Below are positions 45,482 through 53,547 of a DNA stretch of 64,000 bases, one piece after another (within the stretch, counting starts at the first letter, position 1; each line of letters begins with the position of its first letter). The stretch comes from Bacillus sp. FJAT-42315 (GTDB lineage: Bacteria; Bacillota; Bacilli; Bacillales; Domibacillaceae), in NCBI RefSeq assembly GCF_002797375.1, contig NZ_KZ454941.1:979974-1043973 (forward strand). Reading direction: 5' to 3'. Both the position numbers and the translations under genes were made by a program. The notes under the pieces were generated by a model that was not told the origin of the DNA, searched no databases, and worked only from the letters and a program-made list of their open reading frames with translations.

Positions 45482-46879
45482 ATGGCAAAGAAAATGCCAG
45501 AAATCGGGGATTACAAATACGGTTTTAAAGATAAAGACGTATCTGTTTACCGTTCAGAGCGTGGATTAACACGTGAAATCGTGGAAGAAATCTCTAAATT
45601 AAAAGATGAACCACAATGGATGCTAGACTTTCGCTTAAAATCACTCGAACTTTTTTATGAAATGTCGATGCCACAATGGGGCGGCGACCTTTCTTCATTA
45701 AGCTTTGATGAAATCACTTACTACGTGAAGCCATCAGAGAAATCTGAGCGTTCTTGGGATGAAGTACCAGAAGAAATCAAACAAACTTTTGACAAACTTG
45801 GTATTCCAGAAGCGGAACAAAAATATCTTGCTGGTGTATCCGCACAGTATGAATCAGAGGTTGTTTACCACAACATGAAGGAAGACCTAGAAGATTTAGG
45901 GATCGTCTTCAAAGATACGGATTCTGCATTAAAAGAAAACGAAGACATCTTCCGTAAATACTGGGCAAAAGTAATCCCACCAACAGACAATAAATTCGCA
46001 GCGTTAAACTCAGCGGTATGGTCAGGTGGATCATTCATCTACGTACCACCAGGTGTAAAAGTAGATACGCCATTACAAGCGTACTTCCGCATCAACTCTG
46101 AAAACATGGGTCAGTTCGAGCGTACGCTAATCATCGTAGACGAAGGCGCAAGCGTACACTACGTAGAAGGATGTACAGCACCTGTCTACACAACGAACTC
46201 CCTTCACAGTGCGGTTGTAGAAATCTACATTAACAAAGATGCTTACTGCCGTTACACAACGATCCAAAACTGGGCAAACAACGTTTACAACCTAGTAACG
46301 AAGCGTGCCGTTTGTGAAGCGAACGCAACGATGGAATGGATCGACGGAAACATCGGATCGAAATTAACGATGAAATATCCAGCCGTTATTCTAAAAGGCG
46401 AAGGTGCTCGTGGTTTAACTCTTTCCATCGCGATTGCTGGTAAAGGCCAACACCAAGATGCCGGAGCAAAAATGATTCACCTTGCACCGAACACATCTTC
46501 AACGATCGTATCTAAATCGATCGCCAAACAAGGCGGAAAAGTAACGTACCGCGGTATCGTTCACTTCGGACGCAAAGCAGAAGGCGCGCGCTCTAATATC
46601 GAGTGCGACACGTTAATTATGGATAACCAATCCACATCGGATACGATTCCATACAACGAAATCTTAAACGACAACATCTCTTTAGAACACGAAGCAAAAG
46701 TTTCAAAAGTATCTGAAGAGCAACTATTCTACTTGATGAGCCGCGGCGTTTCTGAAGAAGAAGCAACAGAAATGATCGTCATGGGCTTCATCGAGCCATT
46801 CACAAAAGAACTTCCAATGGAATACGCGGTTGAAATGAACCGTTTGATAAAGTTTGAGATGGAAGGTAGTATCGGATAA
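45482..46879 (+). CDS. sufB: Fe-S cluster assembly protein SufB
   Basis: A 465-residue core scaffold on which Fe-S clusters are built with SufC and SufD. Family stretches are [47 protein letters not shown] and [23 protein letters not shown]. It ends in [21 protein letters not shown] precedes the start. A degenerate copy of its last nine codons lies at 50366, beyond the DNA-methylase island. Confidence 0.95.
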   Translation: MAKKMPEIGDYKYGFKDKDVSVYRSERGLTREIVEEISKLKDEPQWMLDFRLKSLELFYEMSMPQWGGDLSSLSFDEITYYVKPSEKSERSWDEVPEEIKQTFDKLGIPEAEQKYLAGVSAQYESEVVYHNMKEDLEDLGIVFKDTDSALKENEDIFRKYWAKVIPPTDNKFAALNSAVWSGGSFIYVPPGVKVDTPLQAYFRINSENMGQFERTLIIVDEGASVHYVEGCTAPVYTTNSLHSAVVEIYINKDAYCRYTTIQNWANNVYNLVTKRAVCEANATMEWIDGNIGSKLTMKYPAVILKGEGARGLTLSIAIAGKGQHQDAGAKMIHLAPNTSSTIVSKSIAKQGGKVTYRGIVHFGRKAEGARSNIECDTLIMDNQSTSDTIPYNEILNDNISLEHEAKVSKVSEEQLFYLMSRGVSEEEATEMIVMGFIEPFTKELPMEYAVEMNRLIKFEMEGSIG

Positions 46880-46882
46880 TAT
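46850..46882 (+). repeat. sufB tail, left copy of the island-flanking duplication
   Basis: The codons for KFEMEGSIG plus TAATAT at the end of sufB. The right copy is at 50366-50398. Identical blocks are ATGGAAG and GGATAATAT. Confidence 0.55.
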
Positions 46883-46886
46883 AGGT

Positions 46887-46925
46887 AAAAGCCCGCCACA
46901 ACATTGTTTGTGGCGGGCTTTCTTA
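46887..46925 (+). terminator. Terminator of sufCDSUB
   Basis: AAAAGCCCGCCACA, loop, TGTGGCGGGCTTTCTT, 8 nt after sufB. Confidence 0.88.
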
Positions 46926-46970
46926 TAAGGAAATACCTTTAAAGTATAGAAGGTTAATGCTTAATCAATA

Positions 46971-46999
46971 TTATTATAAGAAGTTGCTTATGATATAAT
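46971..46999 (+). promoter_or_regulatory. Promoter of the methylase-DUF262-HEPN island
   Basis: TTATTA (46971-46976), 17-nt spacer, TATAAT (46994-46999) with an extended TGA before the -10. The methylase ATG is 44 nt downstream. Confidence 0.6.
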
Positions 47000-47042
47000 G
47001 ACTTTGAATTAAAAGGAATATGTATTTTGAAAGGTAAATGAA

Positions 47043-48467
47043 ATGAATTTAAAACATCAAATTTTTACCCCAGTAAACATTGTGAAAAAAATGTTAGATC
47101 AAATTAATTATTGCACTAATGTATATGGGAAAAAAGTTTTAGAGAGTGCTTGTGGAGATGGAAGTATATTGATTCCTTTAGTTAAACGATATATTGATTT
47201 ATGTATAAAAGAAAACTATACCTTAAGTCAGATAAAAAAAGGATTGGAAGAAGATATATATGCTATAGAAATTGATACTTATTACTATAAAAAATGTCTT
47301 CATAATTTAAATATTCTTATTAAAAATTATGGGATAAAAAGTGTTAAATGGAATTTGTATAACCTCGATAGTCTAAGGCATAATTGGGATTTCAAATTCG
47401 ATTATATAATAGGTAATCCACCTTATATCAGATATCATGATATAAAAACAGAGGATAGAGAGTTTTTAAGACATAAATATAAGTCTTGTGCAAAAGGAAA
47501 CTTTGATTATTATTATGCTTTTATTGAAGAAAGTATAAATTGTTTAAGTGAAGAAGGAAAGATGGTTTATTTAATACCAAATAATATATTTAAAAATGTA
47601 TATGCAAGTACATTGCGAAATATAGTCAAAGAAAAATTGACGAAGATATACGATTACACTCAAGAAAAAGTTTTTTCTGACATTCTAACTTCATCAGCAA
47701 TCATCTTAATTGATAATACTGTAAATAATAAATATCTAAAGTATTACAATGTATTTGAGAATAATTCTATTTTTGTGGATAAATCTCTTTTGGGAGAGAA
47801 ATGGGTATTTTCTGGAGTTGGTGATTGCAAACAAACAAAGTATAAATTTGGAGATTATTTTGAGGCTTCAATGACTATAGCAACACTATTAAATGAAGCA
47901 TATATATTAAAAGACTCCATAGAATTAAAGGATTTTTATGTGGTGAATGAATATAAGATTGAAAAAAGTTTGGTGAGGGAAGCTGCTAGTCCTAGGAGTT
48001 TATACTATAAAAAAAATGAAAAGATAATATTTCCTTATTATTATGAGGATGGTGAGCTACGAAGGTATTCACCCAAATTGTTTGAAACACAGTTTCCATA
48101 TGCTACACAATATTTTAAAAAATTTGAAGCTAAACTTCTTAAAAGAAAAGTTAGTGCTAATGTGTATTGGTTTGAATATGGAAGAACGCAAGCGCTACAC
48201 CATTTAAATCAGCCTAAACTATTATTATCTACAGTGATTACAAAAGAAGTTAAAGTTTATGAATTAGACAAATATACCATACCCTATTCAGGGATATACA
48301 TAACCCCAAAATCTGGAGTGGGTTTGAAAGTAGCTAAAGTAGTATTAGAGTCAAATGAATTTTATGAGTATGTTAAATCTATTGGTATAAATGCTAATAG
48401 TAATTCTATGAGAATAACTGCTAAAGATATAAAAAACTTTCCTGTTGATGAAAAATATCTAATGTGA
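47043..48467 (+). CDS. N6-adenine DNA methyltransferase (Eco57I/TaqI-like class)
   Basis: A 474-residue methyltransferase. The N-terminus has HQIFTPVNIVKKML (motif X type), motif I is VLESACGDGS (residues 32-41), and motif IV is the catalytic NPPY at 125-128 in YIIGNPPYIRYHD. This indicates adenine-N6 methylation. The C-terminal half (about 270-474) should hold the target-recognition domain. GAAAGGT precedes the ATG. The gene is far richer in A+T than sufB, with many ATA, AGA and AAT codons, indicating recent acquisition. No classical restriction endonuclease is adjacent; instead DUF262 and HEPN genes follow. It may mark self DNA for them, or be an orphan methylase. Confidence 0.86.
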   Translation: MNLKHQIFTPVNIVKKMLDQINYCTNVYGKKVLESACGDGSILIPLVKRYIDLCIKENYTLSQIKKGLEEDIYAIEIDTYYYKKCLHNLNILIKNYGIKSVKWNLYNLDSLRHNWDFKFDYIIGNPPYIRYHDIKTEDREFLRHKYKSCAKGNFDYYYAFIEESINCLSEEGKMVYLIPNNIFKNVYASTLRNIVKEKLTKIYDYTQEKVFSDILTSSAIILIDNTVNNKYLKYYNVFENNSIFVDKSLLGEKWVFSGVGDCKQTKYKFGDYFEASMTIATLLNEAYILKDSIELKDFYVVNEYKIEKSLVREAASPRSLYYKKNEKIIFPYYYEDGELRRYSPKLFETQFPYATQYFKKFEAKLLKRKVSANVYWFEYGRTQALHHLNQPKLLLSTVITKEVKVYELDKYTIPYSGIYITPKSGVGLKVAKVVLESNEFYEYVKSIGINANSNSMRITAKDIKNFPVDEKYLM

Positions 48468-48480
48468 AGGAGGTTGTACA

Positions 48481-49590
48481 ATGCTTGACCAAGAAGTAAA
48501 AGAAAAATCTAAAGAAATATTTACCGATTCTTATACTATGTCAGTGGGAGAAATAGCTAGTATGTATAAAGAAGGGGAATTAGAGTTGCAGCCCGATTAT
48601 CAACGATTTTTTAGATGGTCTAATGCTCAAAAAACCAAATTTATCGAGTCTATTTTGTTAGGAATACCTATCCCACCTATTTTTGTATATCAAAAAGAGG
48701 ATGGGATATGGGCTGTAATAGATGGATTGCAAAGGTTATCCACGATATTTCAGTTTATGGATATACTAGTCGATTTAAATGAAAATCATGGTGTTAATGA
48801 CCTAGAGTTACAAGCTACTCAGTTCTTACCTTCTTTAGAAGGCAAAGAGTGGGAGGGGGAAAATCCTATATCTAAAGAACTGAAGTTGTTTTTTAAGAGA
48901 GCACGTCTAGATGTTAAGATTATAAAATATACGAGTGACGTTGATGCACAATATGAACTTTTTCAAAGGCTAAATACTGGTGGATCAACTTTAACTCCCC
49001 AGGAAATCCGAAATAGCCTTATGATTATGGAAAATAAATCATTTTATGTATGGTTTGAAGGTTTAACCAAAGATGAAAATTACATTAATTGTTTACCATT
49101 AAGTAGTAAACAAAGAGACGAAAAAGAAGATATGGAGTATTTATTAAGATTTTTTATTTATCGAGATTTAAAAACAGAAAGTATAAAAGGAAATGAAGAT
49201 ATTGCACCTTTTCTAACTGAAAAAATGCATGAATTAATAAATAAATTAGACTTTGATTATAATCATGAGAAAACAGTATTTGAAAATGTATTTTTATTCT
49301 TAAATACTGCTTTAGGGGAAGAGAGTTTTAAAAAATATGATTTTAATAAAAGCAAATTTGCCGGCGCTTTATCAATTGCTCAGTTTGAAGTGATTATTCC
49401 TGGTGTTGCAAAAGCAGTGATAAAAAGTCCGTATGATATAAATCAAACGGAAAGAACAGAAAAATTAGCGGCACTAGTAAAAGAGTTAGCGAAAGATACT
49501 TCCTTTCAGGTTAAAAAGAATCAATACCGACCTATATTGCGCATGAAAGAGCTAGTAGCATATAGTGAGGAATATTTTGATGGATTGTGA
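48481..49590 (+). CDS. DUF262 (GmrS/ParB-like) domain protein
   Basis: A 369-residue protein with an N-terminal DUF262 domain. The motifs are LELQPDYQRFFRWS (about 35-48), KFIESILLGIPIPPIFVY and VIDGLQRLSTI (79-89, a variant of the DGQQR nucleotide-site motif), followed by FQRLNTGGSTLTPQEIRNSL (161-180). The C-terminal half is helical, and I see no DUF1524 HNH motif, so it is not a full GmrSD type IV restriction enzyme. AAGGAGG lies upstream, 13 nt after the methylase. It overlaps the HEPN gene by 11 nt. DUF262 proteins bind or hydrolyse nucleotides and occur in phage-defence systems; here it may sense and control the HEPN partner. Confidence 0.85.
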   Translation: MLDQEVKEKSKEIFTDSYTMSVGEIASMYKEGELELQPDYQRFFRWSNAQKTKFIESILLGIPIPPIFVYQKEDGIWAVIDGLQRLSTIFQFMDILVDLNENHGVNDLELQATQFLPSLEGKEWEGENPISKELKLFFKRARLDVKIIKYTSDVDAQYELFQRLNTGGSTLTPQEIRNSLMIMENKSFYVWFEGLTKDENYINCLPLSSKQRDEKEDMEYLLRFFIYRDLKTESIKGNEDIAPFLTEKMHELINKLDFDYNHEKTVFENVFLFLNTALGEESFKKYDFNKSKFAGALSIAQFEVIIPGVAKAVIKSPYDINQTERTEKLAALVKELAKDTSFQVKKNQYRPILRMKELVAYSEEYFDGL

Positions 49591-50245
49591 AAGATTACAA
49601 AATAAACTTGATAGAAATTCTAGTTATAGAAAAAGAGAAATTCTAAATTTAACTATACAAATTGAGTCGGTAGAGGGAGAAGTGCAAAAATCTTTATTAA
49701 GGGCTTCTTTTATACTTTTGTACGCACATTTTGAAGGGTTTACTAAACAAGCTATACGTTTATTTTTACAACATATAAATAGTGAACAAGTTCCTGTTAA
49801 AGAGTTGAAATATCACTTACAAACTTTGTATCATACTAAAAAAATCATTGATGTAAAACAGTCTAAAAGGAAAATAAAATATAATGAGTTGACTACCGCA
49901 ATTCTATCAGGAAATGTAGAACCTTTTAAGGTTGAAGAAAGAGATCAAGATATTGTTTCAACAGAAAGTAATTTAAAATTCGATGTTATTGAAGACTTAT
50001 TATTTTTAATAGGGGTAACGACAGAAAATTTTATGATGATTTCTGATCGTAGAACCAGTATAGATACAAAACAAGAGTTTATAAATCGTAGAATTTTAGA
50101 TGCTAGAAACGCAATAGCACATGGAGAAAACACTATTATAACATTAGACGAATATAATGAAGTTAAAAACTTTATTATAGATTTTATAGATACATTGAAA
50201 GAATATCTTGTTGATATTAGTGTTAATAAATTATATTATGCATAG
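49580..50245 (+). CDS. HEPN family nuclease (MAE_28990/MAE_18760-like)
   Basis: A 221-residue helical protein with the HEPN ribonuclease motif R-x4-H, seen as RNAIAH at 176-181 in ILDARNAIAHGENT. The N-terminal part (LLRASFILLYAHFEGFTKQAIRLFLQHI) matches the MAE_28990/MAE_18760 group of HEPN proteins. It probably cleaves RNA when released from control. I chose ATG 49580, 8 nt after GAGGA; a GTG five codons earlier is possible. It overlaps the DUF262 gene, so the two are coupled. Pairing of these families is known in many genomes; a toxin-like effector role is inference. Confidence 0.8.
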   Translation: MDCERLQNKLDRNSSYRKREILNLTIQIESVEGEVQKSLLRASFILLYAHFEGFTKQAIRLFLQHINSEQVPVKELKYHLQTLYHTKKIIDVKQSKRKIKYNELTTAILSGNVEPFKVEERDQDIVSTESNLKFDVIEDLLFLIGVTTENFMMISDRRTSIDTKQEFINRRILDARNAIAHGENTIITLDEYNEVKNFIIDFIDTLKEYLVDISVNKLYYA

Positions 50246-50365
50246 ATGGGGATGTTTGGATGAAAAATATGTCAAACCGTTTTAGTTTAAATATGATAAG
50301 TTATCTTTCATAGAATGTGGATATATTAACGTTTTAATGTGTTTTATTTAACCAAAATAAACAAC

Positions 50366-50398
50366 AAGTTCAGAATGGAAGACAGTACAGGATAATAT
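50366..50398 (+). repeat. Degenerate copy of the sufB 3' end, right edge of the island
   Basis: Reads in frame as KFRMEDSTG-stop followed by TAT, against KFEMEGSIG-stop-TAT at the end of sufB. ATGGAAG and GGATAATAT are identical. A terminator hairpin follows, as after sufB. It marks where the island joined the old chromosome. Confidence 0.6.
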
Positions 50399-50401
50399 TC
50401 T

Positions 50402-50440
50402 CCCTTGCCACACCAATATTCGTGGCAAGGGTATTTTTAA
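50402..50440 (+). terminator. Terminator hairpin, copy 1
   Basis: CCCTTGCCAC, loop, GTGGCAAGGG, then TATTTTTAATTTT. It is nearly identical to the hairpin at 51365 and probably the original sufB terminator. Confidence 0.78.
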
Positions 50441-50567
50441 TTTTGTTTAATTTACGTTGATAGGAATTTCGTAATATCAACTGGTTGAGTACAGTTGACA
50501 AAGAAGTTTACTCCTTGAAATCTATGTATAATGAATGTAAGTACATGGTTCGAAAGGAGTCGAACAG

Positions 50568-50741
50568 ATGAAAAAGCTCACATTAGAATCGAAAGCATTT
50601 CAACAGATTCTTCAAAATCTTCGTTTGGAAAATCTAAACCTTCCTTTACCTTTGCAAAACAAAGTCATTGAACTAGTGAATGTGGAAGTAGAGATTGCCC
50701 CCAACCTTTTGAAGGGGATTTTACGTTATAGGGAAATATAA
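50568..50741 (+). CDS. Small hypothetical protein, 57 residues
   Basis: A short frame, MKKLTLESKAFQQILQNLRL..., with GAAAGGAG 8-9 nt upstream of the ATG. It is leucine- and asparagine-rich with two probable amphipathic helices (about 5-20 and 32-45) and a basic end, KGILRYREI. No membrane segment is seen. It lies 21 nt before the histidine phosphatase gene and may be co-transcribed with it. No family is recognised. Confidence 0.6.
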   Translation: MKKLTLESKAFQQILQNLRLENLNLPLPLQNKVIELVNVEVEIAPNLLKGILRYREI

Positions 50742-50762
50742 TACAGATCAGGAGCATACAAA

Positions 50763-51338
50763 ATGACAACACTAGGAATCATTCGCCATGGTAGTACACA
50801 TTGGAATAAAGAAGGGAGGGCACAAGGGAATGCCGATATCCCACTGGATCAAGACGGATTCTCTGATGCTCGTAAACTAGCAGAACGTTTAGCTACAGAA
50901 AATTGGGATTTGATTTATTCTAGTGATTTGCTAAGGGCAAAGCAAACGGCTGAAACAATAGGAGAAAGCATTGGAAATATAGACATTCATTTCGACTCTA
51001 GACTTCGTGAAGTGAGTGGTGGCCAAATTGAAGGAACAACGGAAGCTGAACGAATTTCAACGTGGGGAAATGACTGGAGAGAGCTCGATCTTGGAATCGA
51101 AAGTGCGGAAAGTGTTAAAGCAAGGGCATTGCCTTTTATTGAAGAAATGATAGATAAACACCCTAACAAAAACATCTTAATCGTTAGTCATGGTTCATTT
51201 ATTAAGCACCTTCTAAAAGAATTAGTGCCGCATTCGAGCATGACAGATTCTCTAAAAAATACATCCATAACTAAAGTTAAAAGTCTAGAAAACGGCTGGG
51301 ATTTAGAAGTATATAATTGCACCATCCATTTAGGTTAA
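50763..51338 (+). CDS. Histidine phosphatase family protein (phosphoglycerate mutase-like)
   Basis: A 191-residue enzyme of the histidine phosphatase superfamily. The phosphorylated histidine is in IIRHGSTHWNKEGRAQG (RHG motif, residues 8-10), and the second catalytic histidine is in IVSHGSFIKHLL. SSDLLRAKQTAETI is also typical. It is a cytosolic phosphatase of broad or unknown specificity; cofactor-dependent mutase activity is less likely. It ends before a terminator. Confidence 0.85.
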   Translation: MTTLGIIRHGSTHWNKEGRAQGNADIPLDQDGFSDARKLAERLATENWDLIYSSDLLRAKQTAETIGESIGNIDIHFDSRLREVSGGQIEGTTEAERISTWGNDWRELDLGIESAESVKARALPFIEEMIDKHPNKNILIVSHGSFIKHLLKELVPHSSMTDSLKNTSITKVKSLENGWDLEVYNCTIHLG

Positions 51339-51364
51339 CCCTTATAAGAGTGAAGCCAATTCGG

Positions 51365-51404
51365 CCCCTTGCCACACGAACATTCGTGGCAAGGGGTATT
51401 TCTG
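51365..51404 (+). terminator. Terminator hairpin, copy 2
   Basis: CCCCTTGCCAC, loop ACGAACATTC, GTGGCAAGGGG, then TATTTCTG. It is nearly the same as the hairpin at 50402. Confidence 0.75.
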
Positions 51405-51417
51405 CTCTCCTAAATCC

Positions 51418-51446
51418 TTGAAACGAATACATTTACATGCTACATT
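51418..51446 (+). promoter_or_regulatory. Promoter of the YibE/F pair
   Basis: TTGAAA (51418-51423), 17-nt spacer, TACATT (51441-51446). The TTG at 51418 opens a frame but is better read as the -35 box. Confidence 0.5.
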
Positions 51447-51477
51447 AAATTTCATCATGATGGCTGGGGGGTTTTTG

Positions 51478-52617
51478 TTGAATGTTTTTGTACATAAGTT
51501 AAAGGAAATGACTAGAGGGAAATTTATTTTTCTTATTTTGATTGCGCTTTGTTTTATTAGCTCTGTTGTGTTTGTTTATCACAATCACTTCCTCTATGAT
51601 CGTCCAATCGCTAAAGTGATTGATACGAGTGTGGAAGATACGGTGAAACTGACGGATGAGCATCATAATAAAGACCAGCTAGTTACACAGAAGGTTACGG
51701 CTGTCATCCAAAATGGAGAGGAAAAAGGAGAGCATATTGAGTTAACGAACAAGTACTCGTTGTCAGGAGTTTATGATCAAGTGTATCAAGTGGGGAACGA
51801 GTTGTTTGTGGCGATTGATACACGTACAAATGAAGAAGCGAATTTAACCGGACATATAACGAATGTCAAACGCGATAAATATATTGTCATCATTGGTTGG
51901 GTGTTTCTCTTTACTTTGCTGATCGTCGGCCAAAGGCAAGGGGTGCTCTCTATTATTAGTTTCGCTCTTAATGCTGTTTTGTTGTCCTATGCATTGGATG
52001 TTTATGTGAATAGTGCGACTCAGAGTTTACTATGGATATGTGGGATTACCGCGATTCTTTTTACGATCATTTCGCTAGTGCTCGTTAACGGGTTGAATGA
52101 AAAAACGTATGCAGCCATTGCGACAACTTTAATGGGAACATTTACTTCTTTGTTGATTACTTATCTGGCGATGTGGGTAACTGCTGAAAATGGTCTGCAC
52201 TATGAAGAGATGCAATTTTTGACTCGTCCGTATCAATTAGTGTTTATGGCAGGGCTATTGATTGGGTCTTTAGGGGCTGTCATGGATGTGGCGATTACGA
52301 TGTCTTCTTCGATCTTTGAGTTGCATGAAAAGAATCCCAATATGTCGATGAAAGCATTGAAAACGTCAGGGTTGGATATTGGAAGAAACATTATGGGAAC
52401 GATCACGAGTATTTTGTTTTTTGCCTATATTAGTGGTTCGATTCCGGTGCTTATTTTATATTTGAAAAATGGAGTCCCGTTAGGCTTCACTTTTTCCATG
52501 ACGCTTTCATTGGAAGTAGCTAGAGCTTTGGCGGGAGCAATTGGTATCGTGTTGACGATTCCGATTAGCCTATATACGTCGATGTTTTTCGTTAATCGAA
52601 AGAGGGCAAGATCATGA
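51478..52617 (+). CDS. YibE/F family membrane protein (first)
   Basis: A 379-residue membrane protein of the YibE/F family. It has an N-terminal anchor, an extracellular domain of about 110 residues (about 35-145), then about seven membrane segments. The family motif SLGAVMDVAITMSSSIFELHEKNP is present. I chose TTG 51478 with GGGGGG 7 nt upstream; longer frames would start inside the promoter. It overlaps the next gene by 4 nt, so the two form a pair. Function is unknown; a transporter is often assumed. Confidence 0.8.
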   Translation: MNVFVHKLKEMTRGKFIFLILIALCFISSVVFVYHNHFLYDRPIAKVIDTSVEDTVKLTDEHHNKDQLVTQKVTAVIQNGEEKGEHIELTNKYSLSGVYDQVYQVGNELFVAIDTRTNEEANLTGHITNVKRDKYIVIIGWVFLFTLLIVGQRQGVLSIISFALNAVLLSYALDVYVNSATQSLLWICGITAILFTIISLVLVNGLNEKTYAAIATTLMGTFTSLLITYLAMWVTAENGLHYEEMQFLTRPYQLVFMAGLLIGSLGAVMDVAITMSSSIFELHEKNPNMSMKALKTSGLDIGRNIMGTITSILFFAYISGSIPVLILYLKNGVPLGFTFSMTLSLEVARALAGAIGIVLTIPISLYTSMFFVNRKRARS

Positions 52618-53387
52618 ATGTGTTACTATTGCTGACAATTATTTTATTTATTTTAATGGTGCTTATTGGCGGGAAAAAAGGTGTGCGATCTTTTTTTTCT
52701 TTGTTTTTAAATTTTGGTGTGATTTTTCTAACGATCCTATTTATGCTTGATCCAGAAAGCAATACGGTGATCGTGACACTGATTGCATGTGTCATGATTA
52801 GTTGTATTAATCTATTTTATATTAATGAAGTGAATGGTCCAACAATCACTGCCTTCATTTCTACTCTCATTACGATTATTATTTTACTCTCGTTTATTCA
52901 CATCGTGACCGAATATACGATGATTCAAGGCTTTGGCGAAGAGGAAATTGAGGAGCTTAGCATTTTTTCCTTTTATGTTGGAGTGGATTTTGTGAAGATT
53001 GCAGCGGCGGTCATTATTATGAGTGCCATCGGGGCGATGATGGATGTGGCCATTTCGATCACTACTTCCATGCATGAAATATTTCATCATAATCCATTAC
53101 TCAGCAAGAAAGATTTATTCCGCTCAGGCTTAAGCGTTGGCAGAGATATATTGGGTACAGATACGAATACCTTATTTTTCGCCTTCTTTGGAAGCTATTT
53201 AGGCTTGCTCATCTGGTTTAAAGATTTATCCTATTCCTTTGGCGAAATCATCAATTCAAAAGTGTTTAGTGCAGAAATGATCACGATATTATGTTCTGGA
53301 ATCGGGATTGCATTGGTGATTCCCATCGCCTCATGGATGAGTGCTTATTCGTTGACGAGAAATAAAGAGAAATCACAACATATGTAA
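52614..53387 (+). CDS. YibE/F family membrane protein (second)
   Basis: A 257-residue membrane protein with about seven hydrophobic segments. Its motif SAIGAMMDVAISITTSMHEIFHHNP parallels that of the first YibE/F gene, and DLFRSGLSVGRDILGTDTNTLFFAFFG is also family-typical. It lacks the extracellular domain of its neighbour. Its ATG overlaps the upstream stop (ATGA), suggesting a heteromeric membrane complex. Confidence 0.8.
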   Translation: MNVLLLLTIILFILMVLIGGKKGVRSFFSLFLNFGVIFLTILFMLDPESNTVIVTLIACVMISCINLFYINEVNGPTITAFISTLITIIILLSFIHIVTEYTMIQGFGEEEIEELSIFSFYVGVDFVKIAAAVIIMSAIGAMMDVAISITTSMHEIFHHNPLLSKKDLFRSGLSVGRDILGTDTNTLFFAFFGSYLGLLIWFKDLSYSFGEIINSKVFSAEMITILCSGIGIALVIPIASWMSAYSLTRNKEKSQHM

Positions 53388-53414
53388 GGCTGTCCTGCGG
53401 GGCAGTCTTTTTTA
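53388..53414 (+). terminator. Terminator of the YibE/F pair
   Basis: GGCTGTCC, loop TGC, GGGGCAGTC (with G-T pairs), then TTTTTT, directly after the stop codon. Confidence 0.7.
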
Positions 53415-53547
53415 TGTGGTGTAGGGAGTCAGTAAAAAAGCAAGCCCATTCAGCAAATCACTCCCCTTGATCTAGTAAAAAATCCACGTTACTCAGCAAA
53501 CCCGAAAGCTAAACTATGATAAAATATAACTAAAAGAGGTGAGCCTT

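Larger units (their letters stand above)
50246..50567. other. Intergenic region at the right edge of the island
   Basis: It holds a 17-codon ATG frame that I do not consider a gene, the degenerate sufB tail (50366-50398), a terminator hairpin (50402-50440) and a TATAAT-containing promoter region near 50527 for the 57-residue gene. Confidence 0.55.

Noticed and set aside
48481-49590. Complete GmrSD type IV restriction enzyme
   Set aside because: Only the DUF262 part is present. The C-terminal half lacks the HNH motif of DUF1524.
50261-50313. 17-codon frame after the HEPN gene (MKNMSNRFSLNMISYLS)
   Set aside because: Very short, no convincing ribosome binding site and no recognisable feature, so it is not reported as a gene.
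46883-50398. Integrative element with its own recombinase
   Set aside because: No integrase, transposase or tRNA is found in the insert. The flanking sufB tails support insertion or recombination but not a known element class.
51418-51480. Longer start of the first YibE/F protein at TTG 51418
   Set aside because: The TTG lies in a TTGAAA-17-TACATT promoter and has no ribosome binding site. TTG 51478 has GGGGGG at the right distance.
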